From Pseudomonadota bacterium (GTDB lineage: Bacteria; Bdellovibrionota; Bdellovibrionia; Bdellovibrionales; JACTMU01): a stretch of DNA of 32,833 nucleotides. A program made the translations under genes and the position numbers. Shown here one piece after another: positions 7,822-15,486 of this stretch (position 1 is the stretch's first letter; the number at the start of each line of letters is the position of its first letter). The stretch is from NCBI GenBank assembly GCA_014584465.1, contig JACTMU010000039.1, forward strand, positions 1-32,833, written 5' to 3'. The notes beneath the pieces are model-generated. The model was not told where the DNA came from and made no database searches. It was given only the letters and a program-made list of their open reading frames with translations.

Positions 7822-8937
7822 GTGATCCCTACTTGGACAACTAGGAACGGGCCAGTCGTAGCTCTTTCTCTACTTTTTCTCTTTTGTGCCCAGGCCCATG
7901 CCCTTACGACCCAGGGCTATCTGAAAGGTTTTGCCGTTCAATCACCGCCTCAAGAGAGCCCCCAAAGAACGACAGTCCTCGCAGGAAGGGCTCTCCTTCG
8001 AGGGAGCTTGTTTGAAGAGACAACTTGTGAGGTTGCTTATGAACTTCGAAGCATAAAGACCGACGGAATCAGTCAAGTTGAACTAACGCCACTTGAGTAT
8101 CGATTTGCCGACCTCAACCGGCAAGTGGTTGGGGAAGACCAAGGCTACCAGGTACTGCAAAACTTGGATCGCCTCTACTGCCGCTTCGAGTTCAATTCTA
8201 TAGAAGCGACCCTTGGTCGCAGTCCGGTGACCTTCGGGTCCGCGCGCTACTTCCCGACCATGGATGTTCTTCTCCCCTACTCCTATGCCGAGATTGATCG
8301 AGAATATCGCATCGGAGTCGATGTCGCTCGATTGAGATGGTCCATCGGAGCATTTTCAGAGATCGATGTGGGGTGGGTCATAGGACGAGAGGTGTCTCAA
8401 AATGGAGCTCTGTTTGCCCGAGCAACCTCCCACCATTTTGGAACTGACATCGAAGTCTTGGCCATGAGCTTTCAAAAGGCTATGGCCTACGGATTGGGGA
8501 TTCAATCCTCCTTGTGGAAGCTTGGCATTTGGTCAGAGGTCACCCAAGTGGTCCCTTCCGCCAGCGAAAGCTATCTCCGCGGCACCCTTGGACTTAGCTA
8601 CATATGGCCAAATCAAATCACCTCCTCACTTGAAATTCATCATAGCACCGTCTCCACTTCAAATGAATTTGCCTTTTCTAAGGGTGGGGTCTTCTTTACT
8701 GGAATGGACTATGCTGCTTTAGGTATCGGTTGGAACTTCTCTCCCTTATGGAATCTCGGCGCATCCATCATCCATCGATTCGGTATAGAGATTTCCACCC
8801 TGATCGCCCAGACCCTGGAGTACAATGCCAACGAGAATCTCTACTTTGACCTAGGCTCCTTTTGGAATCTCGAAAACGATGGAGAGTTCAAAGAGGCATC
8901 ACCCGTCATCTATCTTGATGCCAGAATCTATTTTTGA
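7822..8937 (+). CDS. Predicted outer-membrane beta-barrel protein of the Lol-like operon
   Basis: The product is an exported protein of about 371 residues. A hydrophobic signal (VVALSLLFLFCAQAHA) is followed by many short alternating strands (RCRFEFNSIEATLGRSP, YLRGTLGLSYIWPNQITSSLEI). The chain ends in a terminal aromatic, VIYLDARIYF, which is the C-terminal signature of outer-membrane barrels. I start at the GTG at 7822 with AGAGG 7 bases upstream; an in-frame ATG at 7807 is the alternative. The start lies at the stop codon of the ATPase gene, so it belongs to the operon. The likely role is as an outer-membrane acceptor or conduit for what the LolA-like carrier and ABC complex deliver. I cannot name a family. 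Confidence 0.8.
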   Translation: MIPTWTTRNGPVVALSLLFLFCAQAHALTTQGYLKGFAVQSPPQESPQRTTVLAGRALLRGSLFEETTCEVAYELRSIKTDGISQVELTPLEYRFADLNRQVVGEDQGYQVLQNLDRLYCRFEFNSIEATLGRSPVTFGSARYFPTMDVLLPYSYAEIDREYRIGVDVARLRWSIGAFSEIDVGWVIGREVSQNGALFARATSHHFGTDIEVLAMSFQKAMAYGLGIQSSLWKLGIWSEVTQVVPSASESYLRGTLGLSYIWPNQITSSLEIHHSTVSTSNEFAFSKGGVFFTGMDYAALGIGWNFSPLWNLGASIIHRFGIEISTLIAQTLEYNANENLYFDLGSFWNLENDGEFKEASPVIYLDARIYF

Positions 8938-9020
8938 ACGACTGTCTACTTACATTCCCATTTTACATGTGGTAATGTTTTCCGAAACAAACGCCGGGAC
9001 GGTCAAACTTGTGGGAGTCG

Positions 9021-9037
9021 CGCCGCACAACGCGGCG
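9021..9037. terminator. GC hairpin between convergent genes
   Basis: CGCCGC, loop ACAAC, GCGGCG forms a 6-bp GC stem between the end of the barrel-protein gene and the convergently transcribed pfkB-type gene. The following bases are GTTTACATG, only weakly T-rich, so termination strength is uncertain. Confidence 0.4.
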
Positions 9038-9067
9038 GTTTACATGTTGGCGATGTTCATCAGGTCA

Positions 9068-9973
9068 CTAAATCGTAACACACCTCTGATATTCTTGAAA
9101 TCGTTGATCCACATCATCAGAAGTTAGACTCATGAGAGACTTCAATCCAAAATCCTGAACTGTGTAACTTGCAAGCAGTGACCCATAAACGCAGGCCTTC
9201 TTGAGTGCCTTGCTCTCGATGCCCAGCCCATTTTTCGCAAGATATCCGAAAAAACCCCCGGCAAATGTATCTCCTGCGCCAGTTGGGTCAACGACGGTTG
9301 AAACAGGAAATGCTGGCAAAATAAAGTACTCTCGGTCGTGATAGAGCACAAAACCATACTCTCCGCGCTTGATTACAGTTGCTTTGGGTCCCATCTCAGC
9401 CAAAACCTCTGCAGCCGCAATCGCATTACTTTGACCTGTCAGCGCCTTTGCTTCCCCCTCATTGATGAGAAGTACGTCGATCTTGGTAAGGAGACTCTTG
9501 AGTGTCGACAACTTCGAATTGATCCAAAAGTTCATTGTGTCAGCACCGATCACTTTCGCCCCCTCAACCTGCTCCAACACTTTCAACTGAAGCTTAGGAT
9601 CAATGTTGGCCAAAAAGAGATATTCCGAAGTTCTGTAGCTTTTGGGCAGTTGTGGATCAAAAGTCTCAAAAACATTGAGCTCCGTCGCCAACGTGATCGC
9701 CTCGTTCAAATCCGACTTATACTCCCCCGCCCAGTGAAAGGTCTTTCCGGGCACAACCTTCAGCCCTTCTACGTCCACATTGCGACTCTTCAGCATCTGG
9801 AGATCTTGTTCACGGTAATCATCTCCAACAACCCCCACCACACGCACCTGGCTGTAAAGAGATGCTGCCAAAGAAAAGTAGTTGGCCGAGCCTCCAAGAG
9901 TGAACTCAGCACTTCCTGAGGGGGTGAAGATCGAATCATAAGCAAGACTTCCAATGACGAGAATCTGAGACAT
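9068..9973 (-). CDS. PfkB-family carbohydrate/nucleoside kinase
   Basis: The product is a 301-residue ribokinase-fold sugar or nucleoside kinase. The N-terminus MSQILVIGSLAYDSIF and the substrate motif TLGGSANYFSLAASL are followed by VVDPTGAGDTFAGGFFGYLA, the PfkB signature with the catalytic Asp and anion hole. The reading frame is open 39 codons further upstream, but that part overlaps rlmN. The ATG at 9973 has GAGGAAG just upstream, so it is the start. It lies 35 bases after rlmN and is probably cotranscribed with it and with rfaE1. The overall pattern resembles the ribokinase group C subfamily. The substrate cannot be fixed from sequence; adenosine or a free hexose are both possible. Confidence 0.85.
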   Translation of the reverse strand: MSQILVIGSLAYDSIFTPSGSAEFTLGGSANYFSLAASLYSQVRVVGVVGDDYREQDLQMLKSRNVDVEGLKVVPGKTFHWAGEYKSDLNEAITLATELNVFETFDPQLPKSYRTSEYLFLANIDPKLQLKVLEQVEGAKVIGADTMNFWINSKLSTLKSLLTKIDVLLINEGEAKALTGQSNAIAAAEVLAEMGPKATVIKRGEYGFVLYHDREYFILPAFPVSTVVDPTGAGDTFAGGFFGYLAKNGLGIESKALKKACVYGSLLASYTVQDFGLKSLMSLTSDDVDQRFQEYQRCVTI

Positions 9974-10008
9974 TTTGCTTCCTCTTTTAAAAATTGTACC
10001 GCTTTTTT

Positions 10009-11091
10009 CTAAACAGATCCGATAGTCTGAACTTGCTCTCCAAAACCACTTCCAGTTGAAGCTGAATGAGTCGCATTGAGCTGTCCGCAAGCCGCCAGAA
10101 TATCTTGACCCTTAGATTTTCGATATAAAACATGAGCCCCCAGATCTTGCAACCATTTATGAAATTCCATGACGTGGTGGTCTGAGGGTCTCTTAAAGTC
10201 TGAGCCCGGAAATGGGTTGAACGGAATGATGTTGATTTTGCAAGGAACTGAGCGAGTCACACGGACCAGCTCCTCTGCATCTTTTCGTGAATCGGTAAGT
10301 CCGTCGATCAAGACGTAAGCAAAGGTCACTTTGTCTCCAGAGATCTGGGCATGCTTCGCACAGGCCTCCATGAGGGTTTTCAGTGGCCATCGACGATTGA
10401 TCGGCATCAAACGACTGCGAACTTCATCGTTCGCACCGTTAAGGCTCACTGCAAGACGTATGCGTGCATCAGTGACTCGGTGAATGTGGGGAACAATCCC
10501 AGAGGTCGAAAGCGTGATCTTTCTTCGAGAGAGTCCTATTCCCAACGATTCATTGAAGATTTCAATCGCTTTAAAGACATGATCTGCATTGTCCAGAGGT
10601 TCGCCCATGCCCATAAAAACAATGTTGGTGATTCGTTCCGAAATGAGTTCTGAGACAATCAAGAATTGAGAGACGATCTCTCCTGGAGTCAACCGTCGCT
10701 TCAATTTGAGCTGAGCCGTATAACAAAAGGCGCAGTTCAAATTGCAGCCAATCTCCGAAGAGAGACAGAGTGTAAGGCGGCCTTCCCCTGCTGGGATCAA
10801 CACACACTCCACGAATTCATCTGGCCCCATTTGGATCAAGAACTTTTCGGTCCCATCGGAGCTTCGAACCCGTGTGGCAAGCGATGGTTCATGAAAATGA
10901 AAGAGTCGTGGGAGCTCAAACCGAAAACTCTTTGAGATGTCGCTCATCTGGTCAAATTTGCACACTCTCTTCTGATAAACCCATTTGAAAAGCTGACTTG
11001 CCCTAAAGGACTCCTTACCGAATCCGGTGAGAACTCCTTTAAGTTCACTGAGAGTAAGATCATAAAAGTTAAATTGATCTGCAGCGCTCAT
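10009..11091 (-). CDS. rlmN: 23S rRNA (adenine-2503-C2)/tRNA methyltransferase RlmN
   Basis: The product is a 360-residue radical SAM methyltransferase that modifies A2503 in 23S rRNA and A37 in some tRNAs. The N-terminal RNA-binding helix region (GKESFRASQLFKWVYQKRV) precedes the cluster motif CNLNCAFC at about residues 116-123. MGMGEPLDN and INIIPFNPFPGSDFKRPS are family motifs. The methyl-carrying Cys sits in AACGQLN at about residue 335, so both catalytic cysteines are present. It starts at the TGATG junction with the heptose-kinase gene. Its length and motifs match intact family members, and an in-frame C-terminal tail of about 25 residues after CGQL is ordinary. Confidence 0.96.
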   Translation of the reverse strand: MSAADQFNFYDLTLSELKGVLTGFGKESFRASQLFKWVYQKRVCKFDQMSDISKSFRFELPRLFHFHEPSLATRVRSSDGTEKFLIQMGPDEFVECVLIPAGEGRLTLCLSSEIGCNLNCAFCYTAQLKLKRRLTPGEIVSQFLIVSELISERITNIVFMGMGEPLDNADHVFKAIEIFNESLGIGLSRRKITLSTSGIVPHIHRVTDARIRLAVSLNGANDEVRSRLMPINRRWPLKTLMEACAKHAQISGDKVTFAYVLIDGLTDSRKDAEELVRVTRSVPCKINIIPFNPFPGSDFKRPSDHHVMEFHKWLQDLGAHVLYRKSKGQDILAACGQLNATHSASTGSGFGEQVQTIGSV

Positions 11092-12122
11092 CAGGTTTCC
11101 AAGAACTTTTCAAGTTTTCTCGGCAATTCAGCCAGCAAATCACGCAACTCTTCATAGGAACAAGGCACACTTCCCAATTTGCCAACCACAATTCCAGCTG
11201 CCAAATTTGCTAGGAGAGCACTCTCTGCAGTTTCAAGACCCGCAGCTTTTGCAAGCGCCAAGGTGGCAATCACCGTGTCTCCAGCTCCCGCAACATCAAA
11301 CACCTGTCTCTCCAAGGTCGGCACGGATCTGTGATCACCCTTTTGATTAAAGAGCAACATTCCACTGGGGCCCTGAGTAATGATCACCTCTTGGGCTTCG
11401 GTGACCTTGAGAAGAACTCTACCCACTTCAAAAATCATATCGGGATGCACTCGAAGATCATCAATTCGTGTTCTTGAAAGCTCAAGAGCCTCATCACGAT
11501 TGGGTTTGAAGTAGTCACACCCTCGATAAGCACTCAGAGGTGTGGTTCGATGAGGGTCCACGAAGGTCTTCTTTTTCATCTCCTTCGAAAGGGCAAAAAC
11601 CCTCTGAAGCAGACGGTCGCTTACAACCCCCTTACCATAATCCTGCACAATGACCGCATCACAATGGGGAAGTGCTCGCTGAAACTGGTGAATCACTGAG
11701 TTCTCAATGGTTTCCGAAAGAAAGCTGCGGCGCTCATAATCGACCCGAACAACCTGTTGGCCACCCCCTAAAATACGAACTTTACGAGTTGTCGGTCGTT
11801 CGGAGTCCGCCACCAGATAGTCCGTCGATATGTTGCGATCCTCGCAAAGCCTCTTATGGTTCTTGCCCATCTCATCATTGCCCACCACAGAAACTAAAAG
11901 GGGCGTCCCTTTCAAACCAGTCACATTTTGTGCAACATTGCTTGCAAGTCCCAGATGAAACTCCTCACGCGCAACCTCAACCACCGGCACAGGCGCTTCC
12001 GGACTGATGCGCCGAACCGTGCCCATGGTGTACTGATCCACTCCCACATCTCCAAGAATAAGGATCACTCGCCCATTGAGCTGCTCCAACTGTTCAAGCC
12101 TTTTTCGCACAATCTCTCTCAT
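11091..12122 (-). CDS. rfaE1: D-glycero-beta-D-manno-heptose-7-phosphate kinase (RfaE1/HldE kinase domain)
   Basis: The product is a 343-residue PfkB-fold kinase that phosphorylates heptose-7-phosphate to the 1,7-bisphosphate on the way to ADP-heptose for LPS core. Diagnostic pieces are ILGDVGVDQYTMGTVRRISPEAPVPVV, GLASNVAQNV, the KVRILGGGQQVVRVDYE segment, and the C-terminal VFDVAGAGDTVIATLALA with the catalytic Asp. It contains the kinase half only; the nucleotidyltransferase domain of a full HldE is absent, so a separate enzyme would be needed. AGAGGAAAG lies directly before the ATG. It is first in the rfaE1-rlmN-pfkB operon and implies LPS with heptose, hence a Gram-negative host. Confidence 0.93.
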   Translation of the reverse strand: MREIVRKRLEQLEQLNGRVILILGDVGVDQYTMGTVRRISPEAPVPVVEVAREEFHLGLASNVAQNVTGLKGTPLLVSVVGNDEMGKNHKRLCEDRNISTDYLVADSERPTTRKVRILGGGQQVVRVDYERRSFLSETIENSVIHQFQRALPHCDAVIVQDYGKGVVSDRLLQRVFALSKEMKKKTFVDPHRTTPLSAYRGCDYFKPNRDEALELSRTRIDDLRVHPDMIFEVGRVLLKVTEAQEVIITQGPSGMLLFNQKGDHRSVPTLERQVFDVAGAGDTVIATLALAKAAGLETAESALLANLAAGIVVGKLGSVPCSYEELRDLLAELPRKLEKFLET

Positions 12123-12635
12123 CTTTCCTCTCTTAGCCGAAATAAGTAGTGCTTGGCACGAAACCTCATTTCGGCGAATTCACTAAAAATCGGGCCCGAA
12201 TCTCGAAGTGGGCTGAAAGATTTCCTTATGGAAATTCGCTCGAAAGCAGGTTTCACGCCCCATTTAAGTACCACAACTTGCCATCTAAGCGTAGCCCACT
12301 TTCAGGACGAGATATGCTATTGTGCGTCATTTAGGGCGTGATCGCCCGTCGTCACCCAGAAACCCTCATCTGAAACTGGAGGTGGGGGTGGAAATAAAGA
12401 TCATCGAAGGTGCGGACTCTAATTTCGAATCCAAATTCCAATCTCAATCAGATCCGGGCTGAGGCGCGCCAGCAAGCCCACCCCCCCCCCTTCTTCTCAG
12501 TCGCGAAATCATCTTAACACTTGCCATTCGAGAATGAGAGAGCGATAGTTCGACTCTAGCGGAACAACTTAAGAATTACCCTTAGTTTTTGATCTGGGTC
12601 AATGCCAAGAGAGGAAGTGGAGGCAAAAGTAGATT
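12123..12635. other. 513-bp intergenic region between divergent rfaE1 and gdh
   Basis: I see no gene; the short frames here have no coding character. The region holds the rfaE1 leader, a TAAGTAGTGCTTGGCAC motif (12143-12159) that recurs after pyrD in inverted form, a C10 homopolymer at 12481-12490, and a promoter candidate at 12521-12549. Confidence 0.6.
12521..12549 (+). promoter_or_regulatory. Candidate sigma-70 promoter of the dehydrogenase gene
   Basis: TTGCCA (12521, 5 of 6 matches to TTGACA), a 17-base spacer and GATAGT (12544, 4 of 6 matches to TATAAT) lie about 90 bases before the ATG. The spacer contains CATTC-GA-GAATG, a small inverted repeat. Confidence 0.45.
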
Positions 12636-13895
12636 ATGGAAAGCCTGATGGATGGTCAACTCTATCGCAACGTCATTAAAAATCTTGAACGAGCTGGTCG
12701 ACTGATCAACGTCGACAACAACATTTTGGAGAGGCTCAAAAAACCTCGCCGTGCGATCATTGTGAGTATTCCAGTGAGGATGGACGATTACAGCGTTAAG
12801 GTTTTCACTGGATATCGCGTCCAGCATAACCAAACCCTGGGGCCCTTCAAAGGGGGAATTCGCTACCATGAATCTGTGGATCTAAGCGAAGTTGCAGGTC
12901 TTGCCTCCCTGATGACTTTTAAGAATTCTCTGCTCAACCTACCCCTCGGCGGCGCTAAGGGCGGAGTTAAGGTCGATCCTAATCAGTTGTCACGAACCGA
13001 GAAACAGAACTTAACCCGTCGATTTACAAGTGAGCTTGGTCCTTTCATTGGCCCGGAAAAGGACATCCCTGCTCCCGATGTGGGAACTGACCCTCAAACG
13101 ATGGCATGGATGATGGACACCTATTCCCAAGAATTTGGCTATGCCCAGATGGGAGTGGTTACGGGTAAACCCGTAGAAATTGGTGGTTCGCACGGACGGC
13201 TCTCAGCAACAGGCCTGGGAGTTGCTTACTGCACCCAGAAAGCTGCAGAGATCATGAAGTATCAGATGAGTGAGCTGACCATCGCGATCCAAGGGTTTGG
13301 AAACGTAGGCCAACACCTTGCCTTTCATGCGCATGAGATGGGAGCCAAAGTCGTTGCCGTCAGTGACGTGAGCGGTGGCCTCTATCATGGCGATGGTTTG
13401 GATATCAATGACCTCATTCGTTATGTCCGAGAAAACAAGTATGTGAAAGGCTATCCAAAAGCTGAACCAATCACTAATGAAGAACTTTTGGAACTTAATG
13501 TTGTCGCCCTCTGCCCCTGCGCACTTGATGGTGTCATCACCAGTGAAAACGTAGGTCGAGTCAAAGCTAAGATCATTGTGGAGGGCGCAAACGGACCAAT
13601 GACTGCCAATGCAAGCCAAGAGTTGAGCGACAAGGGCGTTTTGATCGTGCCCGACATTCTTGCCAACGGTGGCGGTGTGATTGTCAGCTACTTTGAGTGG
13701 GTTCAGGATATGTCCGCACTCTTTTGGGATGAACATGAGGTTCATGAACGACTCAAAAAGATCATCACAAGAGCCTTCGATACGGTCTCCCAGTTTGCTC
13801 GTGAAAGATCCCAAGACATGAGAACCTCAGCAATGGCGGTTGCGGTCAAGAGACTTGAGCAGGCAATGCTCATGAGAGGCCTCTACCCAAGATGA
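12636..13895 (+). CDS. Glu/Leu/Phe/Val-family NAD(P)-dependent glutamate dehydrogenase
   Basis: The product is a 419-residue dehydrogenase interconverting glutamate and 2-oxoglutarate plus ammonia. The substrate domain carries GPFKGGIRYHESVD and the catalytic LPLGGAKGGV Lys (about residue 108), then IPAPDVGTD. The coenzyme domain follows with IQGFGNVGQHLA and the late EGANGP motif. The 419-residue length matches the class of hexameric glutamate dehydrogenases seen in Bacillus-type and delta-proteobacterial genomes. The ATG at 12636 is preceded in frame by a stop at 12630, and GGAGG is 12 bases upstream, a slightly long spacing. It is followed 18 bases later by pyrD. Confidence 0.93.
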   Translation: MESLMDGQLYRNVIKNLERAGRLINVDNNILERLKKPRRAIIVSIPVRMDDYSVKVFTGYRVQHNQTLGPFKGGIRYHESVDLSEVAGLASLMTFKNSLLNLPLGGAKGGVKVDPNQLSRTEKQNLTRRFTSELGPFIGPEKDIPAPDVGTDPQTMAWMMDTYSQEFGYAQMGVVTGKPVEIGGSHGRLSATGLGVAYCTQKAAEIMKYQMSELTIAIQGFGNVGQHLAFHAHEMGAKVVAVSDVSGGLYHGDGLDINDLIRYVRENKYVKGYPKAEPITNEELLELNVVALCPCALDGVITSENVGRVKAKIIVEGANGPMTANASQELSDKGVLIVPDILANGGGVIVSYFEWVQDMSALFWDEHEVHERLKKIITRAFDTVSQFARERSQDMRTSAMAVAVKRLEQAMLMRGLYPR

Positions 13896-13913
13896 AAATT
13901 GTGGAGCAAAGCG

Positions 13914-14912
13914 ATGATGACCACTCCTTATTTTCGACCCTGGCTCTGGCTTCCGCCGCAGATTGCTCATGAAATTGCCCCCAAGGCTCTTCAACTCCTC
14001 TGTCGAGTTCTTCCCAAACAGGAATTCATTTGGAAGCCCTTCCAATGGAGGTCTCTCCATTTTCGAAATCGTTGGGGCATAGCGGGTGGAGTTGATAAAA
14101 ATGGAGAGGCCTTAAAAAGCTGGCACCACTTGGGAGCTGGGTTTCTTGAGGCGGGCACCATCACCCCACTTCCACAAAGCGCCAATCCGGGCGTTGTTCT
14201 TATGAGAAATCTCCCCGGCGAGGCCCTTTGGAATCGCATGGGATTTCCCAACAAGGGCTTGGCCTATTTTCGAGACAAGCTCCTTAGGTCTCCACCACTC
14301 AACGTCCCTATTTTGGCCAACATCGGGAAAAACCGGACGACCCTGAATCACGAGGCCCACAACGACTACATCACCTGCATGAAGGGTCTTTTCGATCTCG
14401 TAGATGGCTTTGTGATCAACATCAGTAGCCCCAACACAGAATCCCTGCGCACACTGCAAGAGAAGGATCATTTAGAGAAGTTTCTTGAACCCATTTCACA
14501 GTGTCGGGCAGAACTCCCAAATCATCCCCCACTTTTGTTGAAGATGAGCCCAGATCTGACGGATCCACAACTTGATGACCTTCTTGATGTGAGTCTTGGT
14601 GCAGGCGTCGATGGGTGGGTGCTCACCAACACCACTTCAAGTCGAATAGGCTTGGATCTCGGTTTTCCTCAAGAGGGAGGAGTCTCGGGGCGCCCACTTG
14701 CCCTTCAATCAAAATCTCTTTTGAAAAAGCTCACCCATAGACTTGGAGGTGATCGAAAGGACCGGCTGATCATCTCCGTGGGAGGCATCTCTTCAGTTCA
14801 TGATGTTCAAGAAAGACTTGATCTAGGGGCAGACCTGGTCGAAATCTATTCGGCCCTTATTTTTGAAGGTCCCCTGTTCTTCCGAAAGATATTTCGCGAA
14901 TTGAACTCCTGA
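13914..14912 (+). CDS. pyrD: Class 2 (quinone-dependent) dihydroorotate dehydrogenase
   Basis: The product is a 332-residue membrane-associated flavoprotein for the fourth step of pyrimidine synthesis. The class 2 pattern is an N-terminal amphipathic extension (PYFRPWLWLPPQIAHEIAPKALQ), WGIAGGVDKNGEALKSW, FLEAGTITPLPQSANPG, LWNRMGFPNKG, and INISSPNTESLRTLQ with the catalytic Ser of this class. The C-terminal VGGISSVHDVQERLDLGADLVEIYSAL binds FMN phosphate. The ATG at 13914 has GGAG 7 bases upstream; a TTG five codons earlier is less likely. It follows the dehydrogenase gene closely and is probably cotranscribed. Confidence 0.93.
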   Translation: MMTTPYFRPWLWLPPQIAHEIAPKALQLLCRVLPKQEFIWKPFQWRSLHFRNRWGIAGGVDKNGEALKSWHHLGAGFLEAGTITPLPQSANPGVVLMRNLPGEALWNRMGFPNKGLAYFRDKLLRSPPLNVPILANIGKNRTTLNHEAHNDYITCMKGLFDLVDGFVINISSPNTESLRTLQEKDHLEKFLEPISQCRAELPNHPPLLLKMSPDLTDPQLDDLLDVSLGAGVDGWVLTNTTSSRIGLDLGFPQEGGVSGRPLALQSKSLLKKLTHRLGGDRKDRLIISVGGISSVHDVQERLDLGADLVEIYSALIFEGPLFFRKIFRELNS

Positions 14913-15021
14913 TACTTAGCGCCTGGCACTACTTAAATTTAGATAGTCGCATCACCCGTTTTTATGGTAAGAGATGAGAGTCTCCTTTTAAAATGTGATT
15001 TTTTTTGCAAGAAAGTGATTC

Positions 15022-15486
15022 ATGAGTTCTTACTCTACAATGGAACCGACAAACGTAACCCCCACAAAGAACCTTCGAATCTTTTGGATTCCGGTCGTAG
15101 CCGCGTTTTTGAGAAAAGAAAATAGGGTTCTTGTAGGGCGACGCCCTAAGGGCTCGCTTGAAGATCGATGGGAGTTCCCTGGGGGAAAAATCGAATCGGG
15201 AGAATCTCCGGAGCAGGCCCTTAAACGAGAGCTGAAAGAGGAGATCGGCATAGAGGCACGTCAATTTCAGCTGCTTTGGTCCTGCAGTGAAACCTATGGT
15301 CAAACCGGAATTATCATTCTATTTTACAGCGTCGATTACTGGAAGGGTGAACCAAAACCACTTCACCATACTGAAATTCGATGGATTCCCTTCGATGATC
15401 TCCCTCAATATGAAATGCCTGAAATCAATCAATCTCATGTCCGTCAGCTGATGAGTCTGCTCAAATACAACCGAATCGATGGCTAA
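15022..15486 (+). CDS. MutT/Nudix hydrolase
   Basis: The product is a 154-residue Nudix pyrophosphohydrolase. The Nudix box is complete: GGKIESGESPEQALKRELKEE continuing into IGI, matching Gx5Ex7REUxEExGU. The upstream VGRRPKGSLEDRWEFPGG is typical of MutT proteins that remove 8-oxo-dGTP from the nucleotide pool; CTP or another nucleotide remains possible. The N-terminal 20 residues before RIFWIPVVAAFL are not conserved in the family, and a second ATG at 15040 may be used, as neither has a good ribosome site. Its last bases overlap the next gene by eight bases. Confidence 0.85.
   Translation: MSSYSTMEPTNVTPTKNLRIFWIPVVAAFLRKENRVLVGRRPKGSLEDRWEFPGGKIESGESPEQALKRELKEEIGIEARQFQLLWSCSETYGQTGIIILFYSVDYWKGEPKPLHHTEIRWIPFDDLPQYEMPEINQSHVRQLMSLLKYNRIDG

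Noticed and set aside
9338-9919. A 193-codon plus-strand ORF opposite the pfkB-type gene
   Set aside because: It is the antisense shadow of a well-supported kinase gene and its translation lacks domain character.
12149-12341. Short overlapping plus-strand frames upstream of gdh
   Set aside because: No ribosome sites, and two frames open over the same DNA without coding character; treated as intergenic.
13203-13814. A 203-codon minus-strand ORF within the glutamate dehydrogenase gene
   Set aside because: Antisense shadow of a strongly supported enzyme; no start signal or family pattern.
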